Below are positions 16,063 to 25,192 of a stretch of DNA of 64,000 nucleotides, one piece after another. The notes beneath the pieces are model-generated. The model saw nothing but the letters and a program-made list of their open reading frames with translations. It did not search any database and had not been told where the DNA came from. Location of the stretch: positions 682,001 to 746,000 of the forward strand of contig NZ_FTPP01000002.1 in assembly GCF_900156345.1 (NCBI RefSeq). Reading direction: 5' to 3'. The DNA is from Pontibacter indicus. Its GTDB lineage: Bacteria > Bacteroidota > Bacteroidia > Cytophagales > Hymenobacteraceae. How positions within the stretch are numbered: position 1 is the first letter of the stretch; each line of letters starts with the position of its first letter. The position numbers were made by a program, and so were the translations under genes.

Positions 16063-16229
16063 TCAGAATCAGGATTTACAGGATTAGAAGAGGCCCCTAC
16101 CCCCACGGATTAACAGGATTATTCTTTAAATATTTAATTATTAAATGGTCGATATTTAATTGAATGAATCTTGGAAATCCTTTAATCCTGCAAATCCTTG
16201 GGGTAGGGGCCCTATATAAAGATTCAGAC
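16063..16229. repeat. Imperfect inverted repeat with GAATCAGGATTT-type arms
   Basis: The left arm runs from GTCAGAATCAGGATTTACAG through GGCCCCTACCCC to ACAGGATTA. The right arm is its approximate reverse complement, ending GGGTAGGGGCCC then GATTCAGAC. A related element is at 34654-34742. It could form one long hairpin; no transposase is present. Confidence 0.75.
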
Positions 16230-16294
16230 AATCAACAACCAACTATCAGCAATTTAACAATTCAACAATTTAGCCAGCCATTACAGAATAGTAG

Positions 16295-16888
16295 ATGTTT
16301 ATAGAACCGCGCGTTGGGAACGATAACCACGCAATCAGAAGAGGGTGGATAGAAGTGATCTGCGGATCGATGTTTTCGGGCAAGACAGAAGAGCTGATCC
16401 GGAGGCTGAACAGAGCCAAGATTGCCAAGCAGAAGGTGGAGATCTTTAAGCCAACCATTGACAAGCGCTATCACGAGGAGGATGTGGTGTCGCACAACGC
16501 CAATGCCATACGCTCCACGCCGATAGACTTTGCACAGGACATGCTGTTGCTGGGCGGCAGTTGCGATGTGGTAGGTATAGACGAGGCGCAGTTCTTCGAC
16601 GACGGCCTGGCCGAGGTATGCGTGAAACTGGCCAACAGCGGCGTGCGCGTAATTGCCGCCGGTCTGGATATGGACTACCAGGGCAAACCATTTGGCCCGA
16701 TGCCGGCGCTGATGGCGGTGGCCGAGTATGTGACCAAAGTACACGCCATTTGTGTGCAGTGCGGCGACATCGCGACCTACTCTTTCCGGAACGCTTTGTC
16801 GGAGCAGCAGGTGCTCTTGGGCGAGACGGAATCCTACGAGGCCCGTTGCCGCCACTGCTTTCAGGAAGGCATGAAGCAGAAGAAGTAA
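16295..16888 (+). CDS. tdk: Thymidine kinase
   Basis: This 197 aa enzyme phosphorylates thymidine to dTMP in nucleoside salvage. The P-loop GSMFSGKT lies at 24-31, the Walker B/catalytic stretch DEAQFF at 96-101, and the type II zinc ligands Cys153, Cys156, Cys185 and Cys188. All key residues are present. It follows a repeat-filled gap and has its own transcription unit; recO lies 150 bp downstream. Type II (cellular TK1-like) family. Confidence 0.95.
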   Translation: MFIEPRVGNDNHAIRRGWIEVICGSMFSGKTEELIRRLNRAKIAKQKVEIFKPTIDKRYHEEDVVSHNANAIRSTPIDFAQDMLLLGGSCDVVGIDEAQFFDDGLAEVCVKLANSGVRVIAAGLDMDYQGKPFGPMPALMAVAEYVTKVHAICVQCGDIATYSFRNALSEQQVLLGETESYEARCRHCFQEGMKQKK

Positions 16889-17040
16889 AAGCGCAGGCTA
16901 TACCTATACGCTAGGCTTTGGCATAGCAATTATACCTGTTTGCAGGAGTGCCCCGGCATTATCGTGTAGGCATACCTTGTCTCAGTTATTGACGCGAAGC
17001 GCGCCGAACCTGTATCACTCAAATAGCCGTACTGGAGTAA

Positions 17041-17751
17041 ATGTTAGTCAAGACAAGAGGCATCGTACTCAACTACATCAAGTTTCGCGAGTCGTCGATC
17101 ATCGCCAAGGTATACACCGAGCAACTAGGCGTGCAGTCGTACATCGTGAACAGCGTGCGCAAAAAAGGTCCGGGCTCCCGCATTGCCCTGTTTCAGCCTT
17201 TCACGCTGCTCGAGATGGTGGTCTATACCTCGCACAAGGGCGGAATCACCCGTATCTCTGAGTACAAGAGTGCCTACCCCTTCGCTAGCATACCTTTCGA
17301 CATCCGCAAGAGTAGCATTCTGTTGTTTCTGTCGGAGATGGTGTCGCGCACGTTGAAAGAGGAGGAGGAAAACCCAACGCTGTTTCATTTCCTGTTCAAC
17401 GCCATCATCGAGTTCGACGAGTTGCAGGACCACTTCGAGAATTTCCACCTGATCTTTCTGCTGCACCTGAGCCATCACCTGGGATTCGGGCCGAGCAGCG
17501 GCGTGGAGATTGTAGAGCAGGTGGCCTTCTCACCCAATGCGCAGTCGCTTACGGATGCCCCGCCGGTGCTGGCACTGCAGGCCTACGAGCAGCTTTTCGA
17601 CCAACTGCTGCACACGCCAGAGCAAGCTGCTATACCCAACGGCAAGGTGCGGCGCGAAATGCTCTCCATCCTGATTCGATATTACCAGCTCCACGTAGAG
17701 CGGCTGGGCGAAATCAAATCATTGGCTATCCTGTCGGAAGTGCTGAGTTAA
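17041..17751 (+). CDS. recO: DNA repair protein RecO
   Basis: This 236 aa recombination mediator helps RecR load RecA on gapped DNA. The N-terminal OB fold is recognisable in TRGIVLNYIKFRESSIIAKVYTE (about residues 5-27) and SVRKKGPGSRIALFQPF. The C-terminal part is helical, and I do not see the four-cysteine zinc site found in some RecO proteins. It starts at ATG 17041 and ends just before a bidirectional terminator facing the FKBP gene. Confidence 0.9.
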   Translation: MLVKTRGIVLNYIKFRESSIIAKVYTEQLGVQSYIVNSVRKKGPGSRIALFQPFTLLEMVVYTSHKGGITRISEYKSAYPFASIPFDIRKSSILLFLSEMVSRTLKEEEENPTLFHFLFNAIIEFDELQDHFENFHLIFLLHLSHHLGFGPSSGVEIVEQVAFSPNAQSLTDAPPVLALQAYEQLFDQLLHTPEQAAIPNGKVRREMLSILIRYYQLHVERLGEIKSLAILSEVLS

Positions 17752-17754
17752 AAT

Positions 17755-17785
17755 AAAAAAGGCGATGCATGTGCACCGCCTTTTC
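17755..17785. terminator. Bidirectional terminator between recO and the FKBP genes
   Basis: GGCGaTGCA and TGCAcCGCC form a stem with one internal mismatch and a 2 nt spacing, flanked by an A-run on the left and TTTT on the right. It separates convergent genes. Confidence 0.8.
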
Positions 17786-17804
17786 CAATTAAGTAATATA
17801 GCTT

Positions 17805-18347
17805 CTAGCGTACATTCAGCACGTCTATTTCGAAGATCAGCACCGAGTTTGGCGGAATATTACCGCTCCCATACATGCCGTATCCTAAGTAAGATGGGAT
17901 GTAGAGGTTAGCTTCCTCGCCTTTGCGCAACTGCTGCAGCCCTTCGTCCCAACCCTTGATCACCTGACCGGCACCAACCAGCACCGAAAACGTTTTGCCG
18001 CTTCTGAAAGAGCTGTCGAACACATCGTTGCTCACGTTGCGGCCAATGTAGTTTACCTCCGCATACTGGCCAGGCTTAATTACATCACCTTCGCCAGCTT
18101 TTTTGGTCAGGATGTAAAGGCCGCTGTTCAGACGCACGACTTTGGTGGTGTCCACGTTGTTGGCTCTGAAGTACTTTCTGATCGTTTCCTCGTCTATCTT
18201 TTTCTGGGCCTCGATCTGCTCAGGCGTTATATAGTAGGGGTTTTTGTTCTCTTCCTTGCAGGACGAAAACGAAACCACCACTACGAACAAGAAGAGAGCC
18301 TTTGCAAACCAGGTGCTCAGTTTCTGCTTTGGATGTATCAAGTGCAT
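17805..18347 (-). CDS. FKBP-type peptidyl-prolyl isomerase lipoprotein (GldI-like)
   Basis: This 180 aa periplasmic or membrane-anchored proline isomerase has a lipoprotein signal ending SFSSC with Cys30. A helical spacer (about 40-75) leads to an FKBP domain at about 85-179, seen in VNYIGRNVSNDVFDSS, GAGQVIKGWDEGLQQL and YIPSYLGYGMYGSGNIPPNSVLIFEIDV. The active-site aromatic and Asp positions look intact. Similar lipoproteins include GldI of gliding Bacteroidota; whether this species glides cannot be told here. A second FKBP gene lies 28 bp upstream, so the two form an operon. Confidence 0.9.
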   Translation of the reverse strand: MHLIHPKQKLSTWFAKALFLFVVVVSFSSCKEENKNPYYITPEQIEAQKKIDEETIRKYFRANNVDTTKVVRLNSGLYILTKKAGEGDVIKPGQYAEVNYIGRNVSNDVFDSSFRSGKTFSVLVGAGQVIKGWDEGLQQLRKGEEANLYIPSYLGYGMYGSGNIPPNSVLIFEIDVLNVR

Positions 18348-18375
18348 GGTAATCGGGTTAAAGGGTACTCAGGAA

Positions 18376-19338
18376 TTAATTTTTGATGTCAACAAGCTCC
18401 ACGTCGAAGCGCAGGATTGAGTTGGCTGGCATTTGCTCGCCACGCGCCTGCTCGCCGTAAGCCAGCGGAGAAGGTATAAGCAGAATCGCCTTGCTGCCTT
18501 TGTTCAGCTGCGCAATGCCATCGTCCCAGCCCGGAATCACCTGGCCCTGGCCAAGCGGGAAAGAGAAAGGCTGACCGCCGCTCATTGGGTTGTCGTAAGA
18601 AGACTCCAGCTCCTTGCCGTCCAGGAAAGACAACTTGTAGTGTACCGATACATTGTCGCCGGCTTTGGCTTTCGGGCCTTTGCCTGGTTCAGTTATCACA
18701 TAGTATACGCCAGCATCAGTTTTCTGCACGTTTTTCAGGCCTTTCTCCTTGATGTACTCCTGAATTTTAGCGTCGTCGATCTTGATCTGCTCTTTGGCGC
18801 GCTCCTGCTGGGCCAGCATCTGCTCCTCGTACATCTTCTGCTGGTCTGCTATCGCGTCCTGCTCAGACTGCACCTTCTCGGCTTTCAGGAAGAAAGTGAA
18901 GTGTGTGCCCGGCTTCACGAAAGGAGGCATTGGCTGGTTGAATGTGTTGGCAAAAAGGGAGTCAACGCTGATCTTGAACACACCGCTGTCGCCGGCGCGC
19001 ATCATGGTCAGGGCGTTCTCCAGGCTGCCTTTAAAGGTAGGCTCCATCACCGGCAGCATCACCGGCTGGCCCTGCTGGCGTGAGTCGAACAGCACAGAGT
19101 CGTTGGCCGTGCGGTAGGACATGTGCATGGTGATCACCTGACCCAGACGGGCACCAGTTGTATCGTCAGCTGCGATCTCGCCGCGGTTCACATACTCGCC
19201 GTCTTTTTGCTCATATACTTTATAAGCCAGCCCGTCGGCTGTGGTATAAAACTCGTCGCTTTTGTTTTTGTCGCCACAAGATTGCAGCAACATGGCACCG
19301 GCTAGCACCGGCAGTAAGTACTTTGATTTAAATAGCAT
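18376..19338 (-). CDS. Tandem-domain FKBP-type peptidyl-prolyl isomerase lipoprotein
   Basis: This 320 aa lipoprotein has MLLQSC with Cys21. Two FKBP-like domains are visible. The first (about 50-150) is divergent and lacks the usual YG motif. The second (about 215-319) is canonical with VSYHYKLSF-like strands, GQGQVIPGWDDGIAQL and LIPSPLAYGEQARGEQMPANSILRFDVEL. A charged helix rich in Glu/Gln (about 155-200) links them. The first domain may serve chaperoning or dimerisation rather than catalysis. Co-transcribed with the FKBP gene downstream. Confidence 0.9.
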   Translation of the reverse strand: MLFKSKYLLPVLAGAMLLQSCGDKNKSDEFYTTADGLAYKVYEQKDGEYVNRGEIAADDTTGARLGQVITMHMSYRTANDSVLFDSRQQGQPVMLPVMEPTFKGSLENALTMMRAGDSGVFKISVDSLFANTFNQPMPPFVKPGTHFTFFLKAEKVQSEQDAIADQQKMYEEQMLAQQERAKEQIKIDDAKIQEYIKEKGLKNVQKTDAGVYYVITEPGKGPKAKAGDNVSVHYKLSFLDGKELESSYDNPMSGGQPFSFPLGQGQVIPGWDDGIAQLNKGSKAILLIPSPLAYGEQARGEQMPANSILRFDVELVDIKN

Positions 19339-19368
19339 CGGTTATAGGTTGGATAAAGTGTTTGTTAC

Positions 19369-20385
19369 TTAACAGGAAGCGTGCAGCTGTTCTTTGTACT
19401 GGGGCAGCAGGCTTTCGAATTTGGCCACGGTACTGTCGAGCGTGTCAAGCGACATGCCGCCGGCCGCGTTTTTGTGTCCGCCACCGTTGAAGTTGGCGCG
19501 GGCAAACTCGTTTACTGAGAAATCACCCACCGAGCGGAAAGACATCTTCACGGCCTGGACGCGGTCGATGATCACGGCTGCAAAAACAATGCCCTCAATA
19601 GAGAGTGCAAAGTTCACGAGGCCTTCCGTATCGCCGGTCTTGGAGTCATAGGCTTTCAGCTCGTCGGCCGTGATGGCAATGTAGGCGGTTTTGTACTCGG
19701 GGAGCACCACCAGTTTGTCTTTGAGGGCATAACCCAGAAAGCGCAGACGCAACTCTGTGGAGCTGTCGTAGATGAGGCGGTGAATGTTGGAGGTGTTCAC
19801 CCCAATGTGCAGCAGGTCGGCAATGATCAGGTGCACGTTTTTGGAGGTGCTCGGGTGGCGGAAAGAGCCCGTGTCGGTCATGATGCCGGCATAGAGGCAC
19901 TCGCCTATACCTGTGTCGATCTTGTCGCTGTCGCCCAACGCCTTGATCAGGTCATATACCAGCTCGGCGGTAGCAGCGGCCTGCGGGTTGGAGAAATCCA
20001 GGTCGGCAAAATCTTCGGGCTGCAGGTGGTGGTCGATCAGCACCTTGGTGCCTTTGGCGTTGCGGATATACTCACCCATCTCGTTGATGCGCGACAGGTT
20101 GGAGAAGTCCAGGCAAAAGATCATCTGCGACTCTGAGATGATACGCTGCACCAGGGCATCGTTTTTCTCTGAGTACACGAGCACATCATCGTTGCCCTCC
20201 ATCCAGGCGAGAAAGCTCGGGTAGTCGGAAGGAGTGATCACCGTAACCCGGTGGCCGAGCTTTTTGAGGTAGCCGGCCAAACCCAGTGACGAACCCAACG
20301 CATCGGCGTCTGGTTTGTGATGTGTGGTGATCATCACCTCTTTAGGTTCTCTCAGGAGCTCTTTGAGAGCATTAATGTCATGCAT
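19369..20385 (-). CDS. DHH-family phosphoesterase (NrnA-like)
   Basis: This 338 aa enzyme has an N-terminal DHH domain with THHKPDADALGSS (about residues 21-33), DFSNLSRI and the DHH triad in IDHHLQPEDFADLD. A DHHA1 domain follows, with the GGGHKNAAGG motif near residues 310-320. Such proteins hydrolyse short oligoribonucleotides and/or 3'-phosphoadenosine 5'-phosphate using manganese. I chose ATG 20385 (MHDINALKELL); an upstream in-frame start at 20544 adds 53 residues without domain character. It lies divergently to ndk. Confidence 0.9.
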   Translation of the reverse strand: MHDINALKELLREPKEVMITTHHKPDADALGSSLGLAGYLKKLGHRVTVITPSDYPSFLAWMEGNDDVLVYSEKNDALVQRIISESQMIFCLDFSNLSRINEMGEYIRNAKGTKVLIDHHLQPEDFADLDFSNPQAAATAELVYDLIKALGDSDKIDTGIGECLYAGIMTDTGSFRHPSTSKNVHLIIADLLHIGVNTSNIHRLIYDSSTELRLRFLGYALKDKLVVLPEYKTAYIAITADELKAYDSKTGDTEGLVNFALSIEGIVFAAVIIDRVQAVKMSFRSVGDFSVNEFARANFNGGGHKNAAGGMSLDTLDSTVAKFESLLPQYKEQLHASC

Positions 20386-20597
20386 AAAGCTTGTTATAAA
20401 TCCGCTGATTAATAGGGATATAAGGCGCGAATTTCTGAAGAAATAACTTCTAATGCAATAAAATAGCGTTTTAAGACGCTTCAGGGCGGTCTGAAAAGAG
20501 AGCGCAGGTATGGCCTGCAGGTATAGCCGCAAGTAGCCCGGCATAAATATTTGCAGAAAGTATGTACAAAGTGCTGCTATAATTGAGCTAAATGCGC

Positions 20598-20605
20598 TAA
20601 TTTTG
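20598..20605 (+). promoter_or_regulatory. Probable -7 element of ndk
   Basis: TAATTTTG matches the Bacteroidota TAnnTTTG consensus exactly, 40 bp upstream of the ndk start. No clear -33 TTG at the ideal distance was found. Confidence 0.45.
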
Positions 20606-20645
20606 CCCCTTCAAAACGAAACATACACACATTAACAGAATAGAC

Positions 20646-21065
20646 ATGGCTGGAAACATCACATTTACCATGATTAAGCCGGATGCAGTGGCTGAGAACC
20701 ACATTGGCGGCATTACTAAAATGATCGAGGAAGGCGGCTTCCGCATCGTGGCGATGAAGAAGACAAGACTGTCTGAGGAGCGTGCCGGTAAGTTCTACGA
20801 AGTACACAAGGAGCGCCCTTTCTACGGTGACCTGGTAAAGTACATGTCGTCTGGCCCGATCGTAGCCATGATCCTGGAGAAAAACAACGCAGTAGAGGAC
20901 TTCCGCAAGCTGATCGGTGCCACTAACCCGGCGCAGGCTGAAGAAGGAACAATCCGTAAGGTATACGCCAAGTCTATCGAGGCAAACGCCGTACACGGTT
21001 CTGACTCTGACGAAAACGCACAGATCGAAGGCGACTTCTTCTTCGCTGCCGACGAGCGCTTCTAA
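20646..21065 (+). CDS. ndk: Nucleoside diphosphate kinase
   Basis: This 139 aa enzyme exchanges the gamma phosphate between nucleoside triphosphates and diphosphates through a phosphohistidine. The N-terminal [10 protein letters not shown] and the active-site NAVHGSDS with His117 are intact. Length and sequence are typical. Monocistronic, with a -7 element upstream and a terminator after it. Confidence 0.97.
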   Translation: MAGNITFTMIKPDAVAENHIGGITKMIEEGGFRIVAMKKTRLSEERAGKFYEVHKERPFYGDLVKYMSSGPIVAMILEKNNAVEDFRKLIGATNPAQAEEGTIRKVYAKSIEANAVHGSDSDENAQIEGDFFFAADERF

Positions 21066-21093
21066 GCCGCAAAGATTACTTATTGATTGAGGA

Positions 21094-21130
21094 AGGCCCA
21101 CCGGACTGTCATGGTTTGGAGGGCTTTTTT
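21094..21130 (+). terminator. Probable terminator of ndk
   Basis: GCCC...GGGC with weaker inner CCA...TGG pairing, followed by TTTTTT, 30 bp past the ndk stop. Confidence 0.5.
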
Positions 21131-21157
21131 CATTTCAGGACACGTTTACCACTTTCT

Positions 21158-22432
21158 ATGAAGCACTTTTTACTCGTTTTAATAACCTTTTCCCTTGCCA
21201 GTGCCGCTTTCGCGCAACAGAGCGAGCATGCCAATTACAAACCCCTTGTCATCCCCTACAACGCTAAGTGGCAGGTGACCAAGCCCGAGGCAGCCGTGTA
21301 CAGGCGCCTGGCCTACTTCCCGGATTCGCTCCGGAATATAAGCAACTTAAAGCAGCCGGCCTTCAACTTTGCGGTAACCGATTACTATGCCGACGGCACT
21401 GTGAAGGCCAAAGGCCATTACCAGGATGGGAAGAAATGGGCGACCTGGACCTTTTATTATCCCAACGGACAGCTCGATTGCAAAGGGAAGTACGACGGGC
21501 TGAAACTGACGGGAACATGGGAATTCTGGTGGCCCGACGGAAGGCCGCTGATGGTGGCGGAGTATGAAGGCTCCAACAAGCGGTTGCTGAGTTTCTGGAA
21601 CCACGAGGGCGAGCAGATGGTGCGGGACGGCAACGGCACCTATACCGCCATTACCTTGGATGAGAATGGTACGCGCATGGTAAAGACGGGGGCTTATAAG
21701 GATGGCTACCAATCAGGCGAGTGGACCTACGGACCAGAGGGTGGCGACCCCGTCGTGCAACAGTTCTTTGGTGACGAGGGATACCCAAAAGGTGGCGTTG
21801 TGTACGCCAATGGCAAAGTGACAGAGCGCTATTACTTCGGCAACAGACTGGCGGTAGAGCCGGAGCCAGAGAAAGAACATGCAAATGGTCCGGGATGGTG
21901 GTATCCAGACCCGGCCTTCTATGAAAAAGACTACCCTGTGGTAGCGGATCTGTTTAACTGCCGGGTGGAGAAAGTGGTGCTGGATAAAAAAATCAAAGCC
22001 AGCACCAAGCACTACTATAATGTCATACAGGCATTTGATAATGGCGTCGCCGATACGCTGGAGGTTGGTGTGCCCCTTGTGCTGCCGGTGTTCAAAAAAG
22101 GACTGCAGAGCCACCTCAACACTTACCTGCAATTGCCAGATCACTTGGCCAAACTCAATCTGCAGGGCTTGGTGGTGGCCGTCTACACAGTGGACGCACA
22201 GGGCAAAGTGAAGAACCCCTCCATTGTCAAGAGCCTGCACCCGGCCCTGGACGAAGCCGTGTTGCGGATGCTAAACAAAATGCCTGACTGGCAGCCCGGC
22301 ACCCGGAACGGAAAACCAGTGGATGTAGTGATGACACTGCCCATTCGCATGAAACGGAGCACCTTTACGGCCGAGCGGGAAAGCAATGTGCCCAACGGCG
22401 GTAACTGGCAATTTGGCGGAGGAAGTTTGTAA
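21158..22432 (+). CDS. Secreted protein with MORN-like (YwqK) repeats and a TonB C-terminal domain
   Basis: This 424 aa exported protein has a signal peptide MKHFLLVLITFSLASAAFAQ. Residues about 75-240 carry repeated units of the form DGTVKAKGHYQDGKKWATWTF, NGQLDCKGKYDG and DGRPLMVAEYEG, the MORN-like/YwqK pattern. The last about 95 residues (LVVAVYTVDAQGKVKNPSIVKS ... DEAVLRMLNKMPDWQPGTRNGKPVDVVM) are a TonB C-terminal domain, here without an N-terminal TonB membrane anchor. Role unknown; perhaps a periplasmic adaptor. Start at ATG 21158 is set by the signal peptide. Confidence 0.82.
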   Translation: MKHFLLVLITFSLASAAFAQQSEHANYKPLVIPYNAKWQVTKPEAAVYRRLAYFPDSLRNISNLKQPAFNFAVTDYYADGTVKAKGHYQDGKKWATWTFYYPNGQLDCKGKYDGLKLTGTWEFWWPDGRPLMVAEYEGSNKRLLSFWNHEGEQMVRDGNGTYTAITLDENGTRMVKTGAYKDGYQSGEWTYGPEGGDPVVQQFFGDEGYPKGGVVYANGKVTERYYFGNRLAVEPEPEKEHANGPGWWYPDPAFYEKDYPVVADLFNCRVEKVVLDKKIKASTKHYYNVIQAFDNGVADTLEVGVPLVLPVFKKGLQSHLNTYLQLPDHLAKLNLQGLVVAVYTVDAQGKVKNPSIVKSLHPALDEAVLRMLNKMPDWQPGTRNGKPVDVVMTLPIRMKRSTFTAERESNVPNGGNWQFGGGSL

Positions 22433-22458
22433 GAAATTCTCTACCGTATACCTTATAA

Positions 22459-22500
22459 ACACCGAGAGCCGGCTAGTGATAGCCGGCTCTCGGTGTTTTG
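22459..22500. terminator. Strong bidirectional terminator
   Basis: ACACCGAGAGCCGGCTA (22459-22475) is a perfect 17-bp inverted repeat with 22480-22496 around the tetraloop GTGA, then TTTT. It separates convergent genes. Confidence 0.92.
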
Positions 22501-22510
22501 TTTTATAAAG

Positions 22511-22816
22511 TTACTGCTTCGGAATAACAAACTGCTGGCCTGGTTTGATCAGGTCAGGATTGTTGCCGATAGTCGCTTTGTTGGCTTCGTAGATCTTCTT
22601 CCAGGCATTGGCGTCGCCGTAGTAGTGCTTGGCAATCTTAGAGAGTGAATCACCACTTTTTACAGTGTACGTGTCCTGGCCCGCTGCTGGCTGCGCGGCT
22701 GGTTGCTGCGGCGACTGCTGGTTAAAAAATGTGCTGTCGCCTGGTTGGCGGTTGGTTGGGTTCGGAGCCTTTACGGGTTCCTTATCCCCTTTCTTGAAAA
22801 AATCACGCAATCCCAT
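22511..22816 (-). CDS. Small LysM-domain protein
   Basis: This 101 aa protein has one C-terminal LysM domain (about residues 49-99: DTYTVKSGDSLSKIAKHYYG ... NPDLIKPGQQFVIP), which binds peptidoglycan-type glycans. The N-terminal half is low complexity (Pro/Gln/Ala) and there is no signal peptide, as in the YgaU/LysM group. It may bind cell wall after a different export route or act in the cytoplasm. Confidence 0.9.
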   Translation of the reverse strand: MGLRDFFKKGDKEPVKAPNPTNRQPGDSTFFNQQSPQQPAAQPAAGQDTYTVKSGDSLSKIAKHYYGDANAWKKIYEANKATIGNNPDLIKPGQQFVIPKQ

Positions 22817-23025
22817 ATTTCAGTTTCTTAAAATGTCAGTATTCTTTTTTTGGTTGGCTGCGAAAACACAGCTGCTTAACTAAATACGCCAAAAGATGCG
22901 CATAGTTGTGGAGCGTTTTATACCTGACGGGTTGGGTGGCTTTCATCAACTTTAAAAAAGCTTTGACCGTACTCTATGCACACCGCTACAGGTAAGCAGG
23001 TGCAGGAACGTCTAACAAATAAACT

Positions 23026-23457
23026 ATGAATAAAATGAACATGAATCTGAAACAGGCGAAAGCCTACTTTACATTCGTAATGGCCTTCGTGCTGATGGCT
23101 TTTATGACGAGTTGCGGCGGCGACAAAGACAATGCCGGCAACGCCAACATGCTTTCGGGCGGTAGCAGCAAAACTTGGAAGGCCAGCAAAGAAACCACGG
23201 CCTCCGGCGACAAAGACAAACTGACCGCAGAGGAAAAAGACGAAACCATGCAGTTCTACTCCGATGGCCGCTTTGCCATGGGTGGCGGCGGCTCGCTGCA
23301 GACCGGCACCTGGACGTACGATCAGGCTGGCAGACGCCTCTCGCTTACATTTGAAGGGGCCAGCGAATCGCAGAACTTCACGGTAGAAAAGCTGACAGAC
23401 AAGGAAATGCACCTGGTAGCCGGCGATGGCTCTAAAATGCAGATGAAAGCTGAATAA
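23026..23457 (+). CDS. Lipocalin-like small lipoprotein, function unknown
   Basis: This 143 aa lipoprotein has a signal ending AFMTSC with Cys30, then a Gly/Asp/Lys spacer. Residues about 50-140 read SKTWKASKE ... MQFYSDGRFAMGGGGSLQTGTWTYDQAGRRLSLTFEG ... MHLVAGDGSKMQM, the pattern of lipocalin-like domains common in Bacteroidota. No ligand can be inferred. Followed by its own terminator. Confidence 0.8.
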   Translation: MNKMNMNLKQAKAYFTFVMAFVLMAFMTSCGGDKDNAGNANMLSGGSSKTWKASKETTASGDKDKLTAEEKDETMQFYSDGRFAMGGGGSLQTGTWTYDQAGRRLSLTFEGASESQNFTVEKLTDKEMHLVAGDGSKMQMKAE

Positions 23458-23487
23458 GGTATAGAAAGATAGTATATTTTGAACGGG

Positions 23488-23520
23488 AAAGCCGGTCCGG
23501 ATGCGGGTCGGCTTTTTTGT
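23488..23520 (+). terminator. Terminator of the lipocalin-like lipoprotein gene
   Basis: AAGCCGgtCC pairs with GGgtCGGCTT and is followed by TTTTTTG, about 30 bp after the stop. Confidence 0.75.
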
Positions 23521-23569
23521 TGTAGCAGGCGCAGGTATTAATCTCGTGAGGCAGGTATAGCTGAGGTGG

Positions 23570-24745
23570 CTACACTAAGCGGCGTAGCGCCAGCAAACCC
23601 AGCGCAGGGCCAACAGCCAGTAGGGCCAGGGCATCGTGCAGTGGCCACTGCGTGAGCAAAAAGCCTGTGAGCTGGATGCTGACGACCGTAATCGCAAAGC
23701 CAATGGCCACCACCAGGGTAAGCGCTGTGCCGACCAATTGAGGAGGCGCGGTTTGGGCGGTTAGGGCCGAGAACTGCGGCGAATCACCTGCCACCACCAC
23801 ACCCCAGAAAAGCAGGAAAGGTATGATCAACTGCGGCACATTCAATTGCAGAACCACCAGCGATAACAAGCAGCAAAGGCCCGAGAGCAGCAACTGCACA
23901 AACGCCACCCGGGCGCTCCCCCATACCTGCGACAAATAGCCGCCAGCAATGCAGCCCACCGCACCGGCCGCAATCACGGCAAAGCTGTAAGCCGATACTT
24001 CGACAGGGCTAAGTTGCGGCAGTGTGAGCGTTAGGATGAGCGGCGTGAAGGCCCACAAGGTATAGAGCTCCCACATGTGCCCGAAGTAACCGAAAGCAGC
24101 CGACCTAAAACTGCGGTCCCGGAAAGCCTGCAGCATGTTCTGGACCCTGAAAGTGGCTCCCCTTTTGAGGTATGGCCCGTCGGGCACAAGCAGGTATAGG
24201 AGCACGCCGCCAAATGCCGCCAGCACACTGACAGCCACTAGTACCTGCTGCCAGGGAAGTGACGTTCCCAGTGCCCGGATCAGGTGCGGAAAAGCCGTAC
24301 CCATTACCAGCGCTCCCACCAGGTAACCAATGGCCTTGCCCAGTCCCGTGCTATACCAACTGGCCGCTATTTTCATCCCCACGGGATAAACTCCTGCCAA
24401 TAAAAAGCCGGTGAGCCCCCTAAGCAGCAGCACAGCATGAAAGTCATTGGCAGTAAACAGCACCAGTGCATTGGCCGTGGCACCAAGCAAAGCACATAGC
24501 ATAAACAGCAGCCGCGGCGATACCCGGTCCGCCAGTGATAGAAGCGCGAAGACCAAAGTGCCGGCTATAAAACCCAACTGCACGGCCGAAGTGAGCATAG
24601 CCAGCGCACCCTCCTGCATCTGAAGCGAGGCCTGCAAATCAGGCAGCACCGCATTGCCGGCAAACCAAAGCGAAGTGCCCGCAAACTGCGAAAACACCAG
24701 CGCAGGCAGTATTCGGGCGGGCGGGGCTATGGTTTGATGAAGCAA
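23570..24745 (-). CDS. Major facilitator superfamily transporter
   Basis: This 391 aa inner-membrane protein has about 12 hydrophobic helices and the MFS pattern, including a degenerate loop 2-3 motif ALLSLADRVSPRLLF (about 65-80) and GYLVGALVMGTAFPHLIRAL in the first half. Substrate unknown. It has no operon partner: a repeat-rich 447 bp gap lies upstream and a terminator for the opposite gene downstream. Confidence 0.88.
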   Translation of the reverse strand: MLHQTIAPPARILPALVFSQFAGTSLWFAGNAVLPDLQASLQMQEGALAMLTSAVQLGFIAGTLVFALLSLADRVSPRLLFMLCALLGATANALVLFTANDFHAVLLLRGLTGFLLAGVYPVGMKIAASWYSTGLGKAIGYLVGALVMGTAFPHLIRALGTSLPWQQVLVAVSVLAAFGGVLLYLLVPDGPYLKRGATFRVQNMLQAFRDRSFRSAAFGYFGHMWELYTLWAFTPLILTLTLPQLSPVEVSAYSFAVIAAGAVGCIAGGYLSQVWGSARVAFVQLLLSGLCCLLSLVVLQLNVPQLIIPFLLFWGVVVAGDSPQFSALTAQTAPPQLVGTALTLVVAIGFAITVVSIQLTGFLLTQWPLHDALALLAVGPALGLLALRRLV

Positions 24746-25192
24746 GGGAGGTTTGGAGTTGAGGCGTTCGAGCGTTAAAGAAAGAATGTAGGAAGTTAGA
24801 AAGGTAAAAAGTATTGACGTGATAGCGGAATGCTATTCAGGTATAGCGGCTTTTCATAGGCTTTTCCGGAGAACCTTCTCCGGAGCTGCTTCTGCTGGGG
24901 ACATCTCGCTTCCTATATCTATAGAGCGGGTACATGGGGTTAAGAAATCCCGAAGAGCCTTATAGAAGAGCCATTTCTAAATGATGACTACTTGTAGGGA
25001 CAGGTCGCGACCTGTCCGAATTATGCATTGGTAAACCTCTCTGAGTCGCGTACCCTTATACCGTGCAAAATCTGGTACCGTGTGCCTGAATGAGTCGTGG
25101 GAGAGAATCCCCTCCTTGGAGTAGCAGGTTATTCGCCTAATCAGTAACTCTCTCACCCGCTAAATCACTCATTCACTCAATAAAAAATCACC
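24746..25192. other. Intergenic region with dispersed repeats
   Basis: This 447 bp region has no gene. It contains a GGAAGTTAGAAAGG purine repeat (about 24788-24802), a palindrome copy (24998-25017), and a TCACTCATTCACTCAAT stretch (about 25165-25181) whose reverse complement recurs near 34582-34605. Confidence 0.7.
24998..25017 (+). repeat. Dispersed palindrome AGGTCGCGACCT, copy 2
   Basis: A perfect 20-bp palindrome GGACAGGTCGCGACCTGTCC, preceded by TTGTA and followed by GAATTATG. Confidence 0.95.

Larger units (their letters stand above)
15912..16294. other. Intergenic region made of dispersed repeat modules
   Basis: This 383 bp region has no gene. It starts with AGTTAGAAAG-type purine-rich repeats (15908-15957), then a palindrome copy (16021-16039), then a long imperfect inverted repeat (16063-16229). 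The same three module types recur in the gaps at 24.8, 26.0 and 34.7 kb. Confidence 0.7.

Noticed and set aside
16262..16855. Antisense ORF of 197 codons opposite tdk
   Set aside because: Exactly overlaps the well-supported thymidine kinase; Cys/His/Leu composition without a domain.
24746..25192. Remnant insertion sequence
   Set aside because: Repeats are present but no transposase-like reading, terminal repeat pair or target duplication was found.
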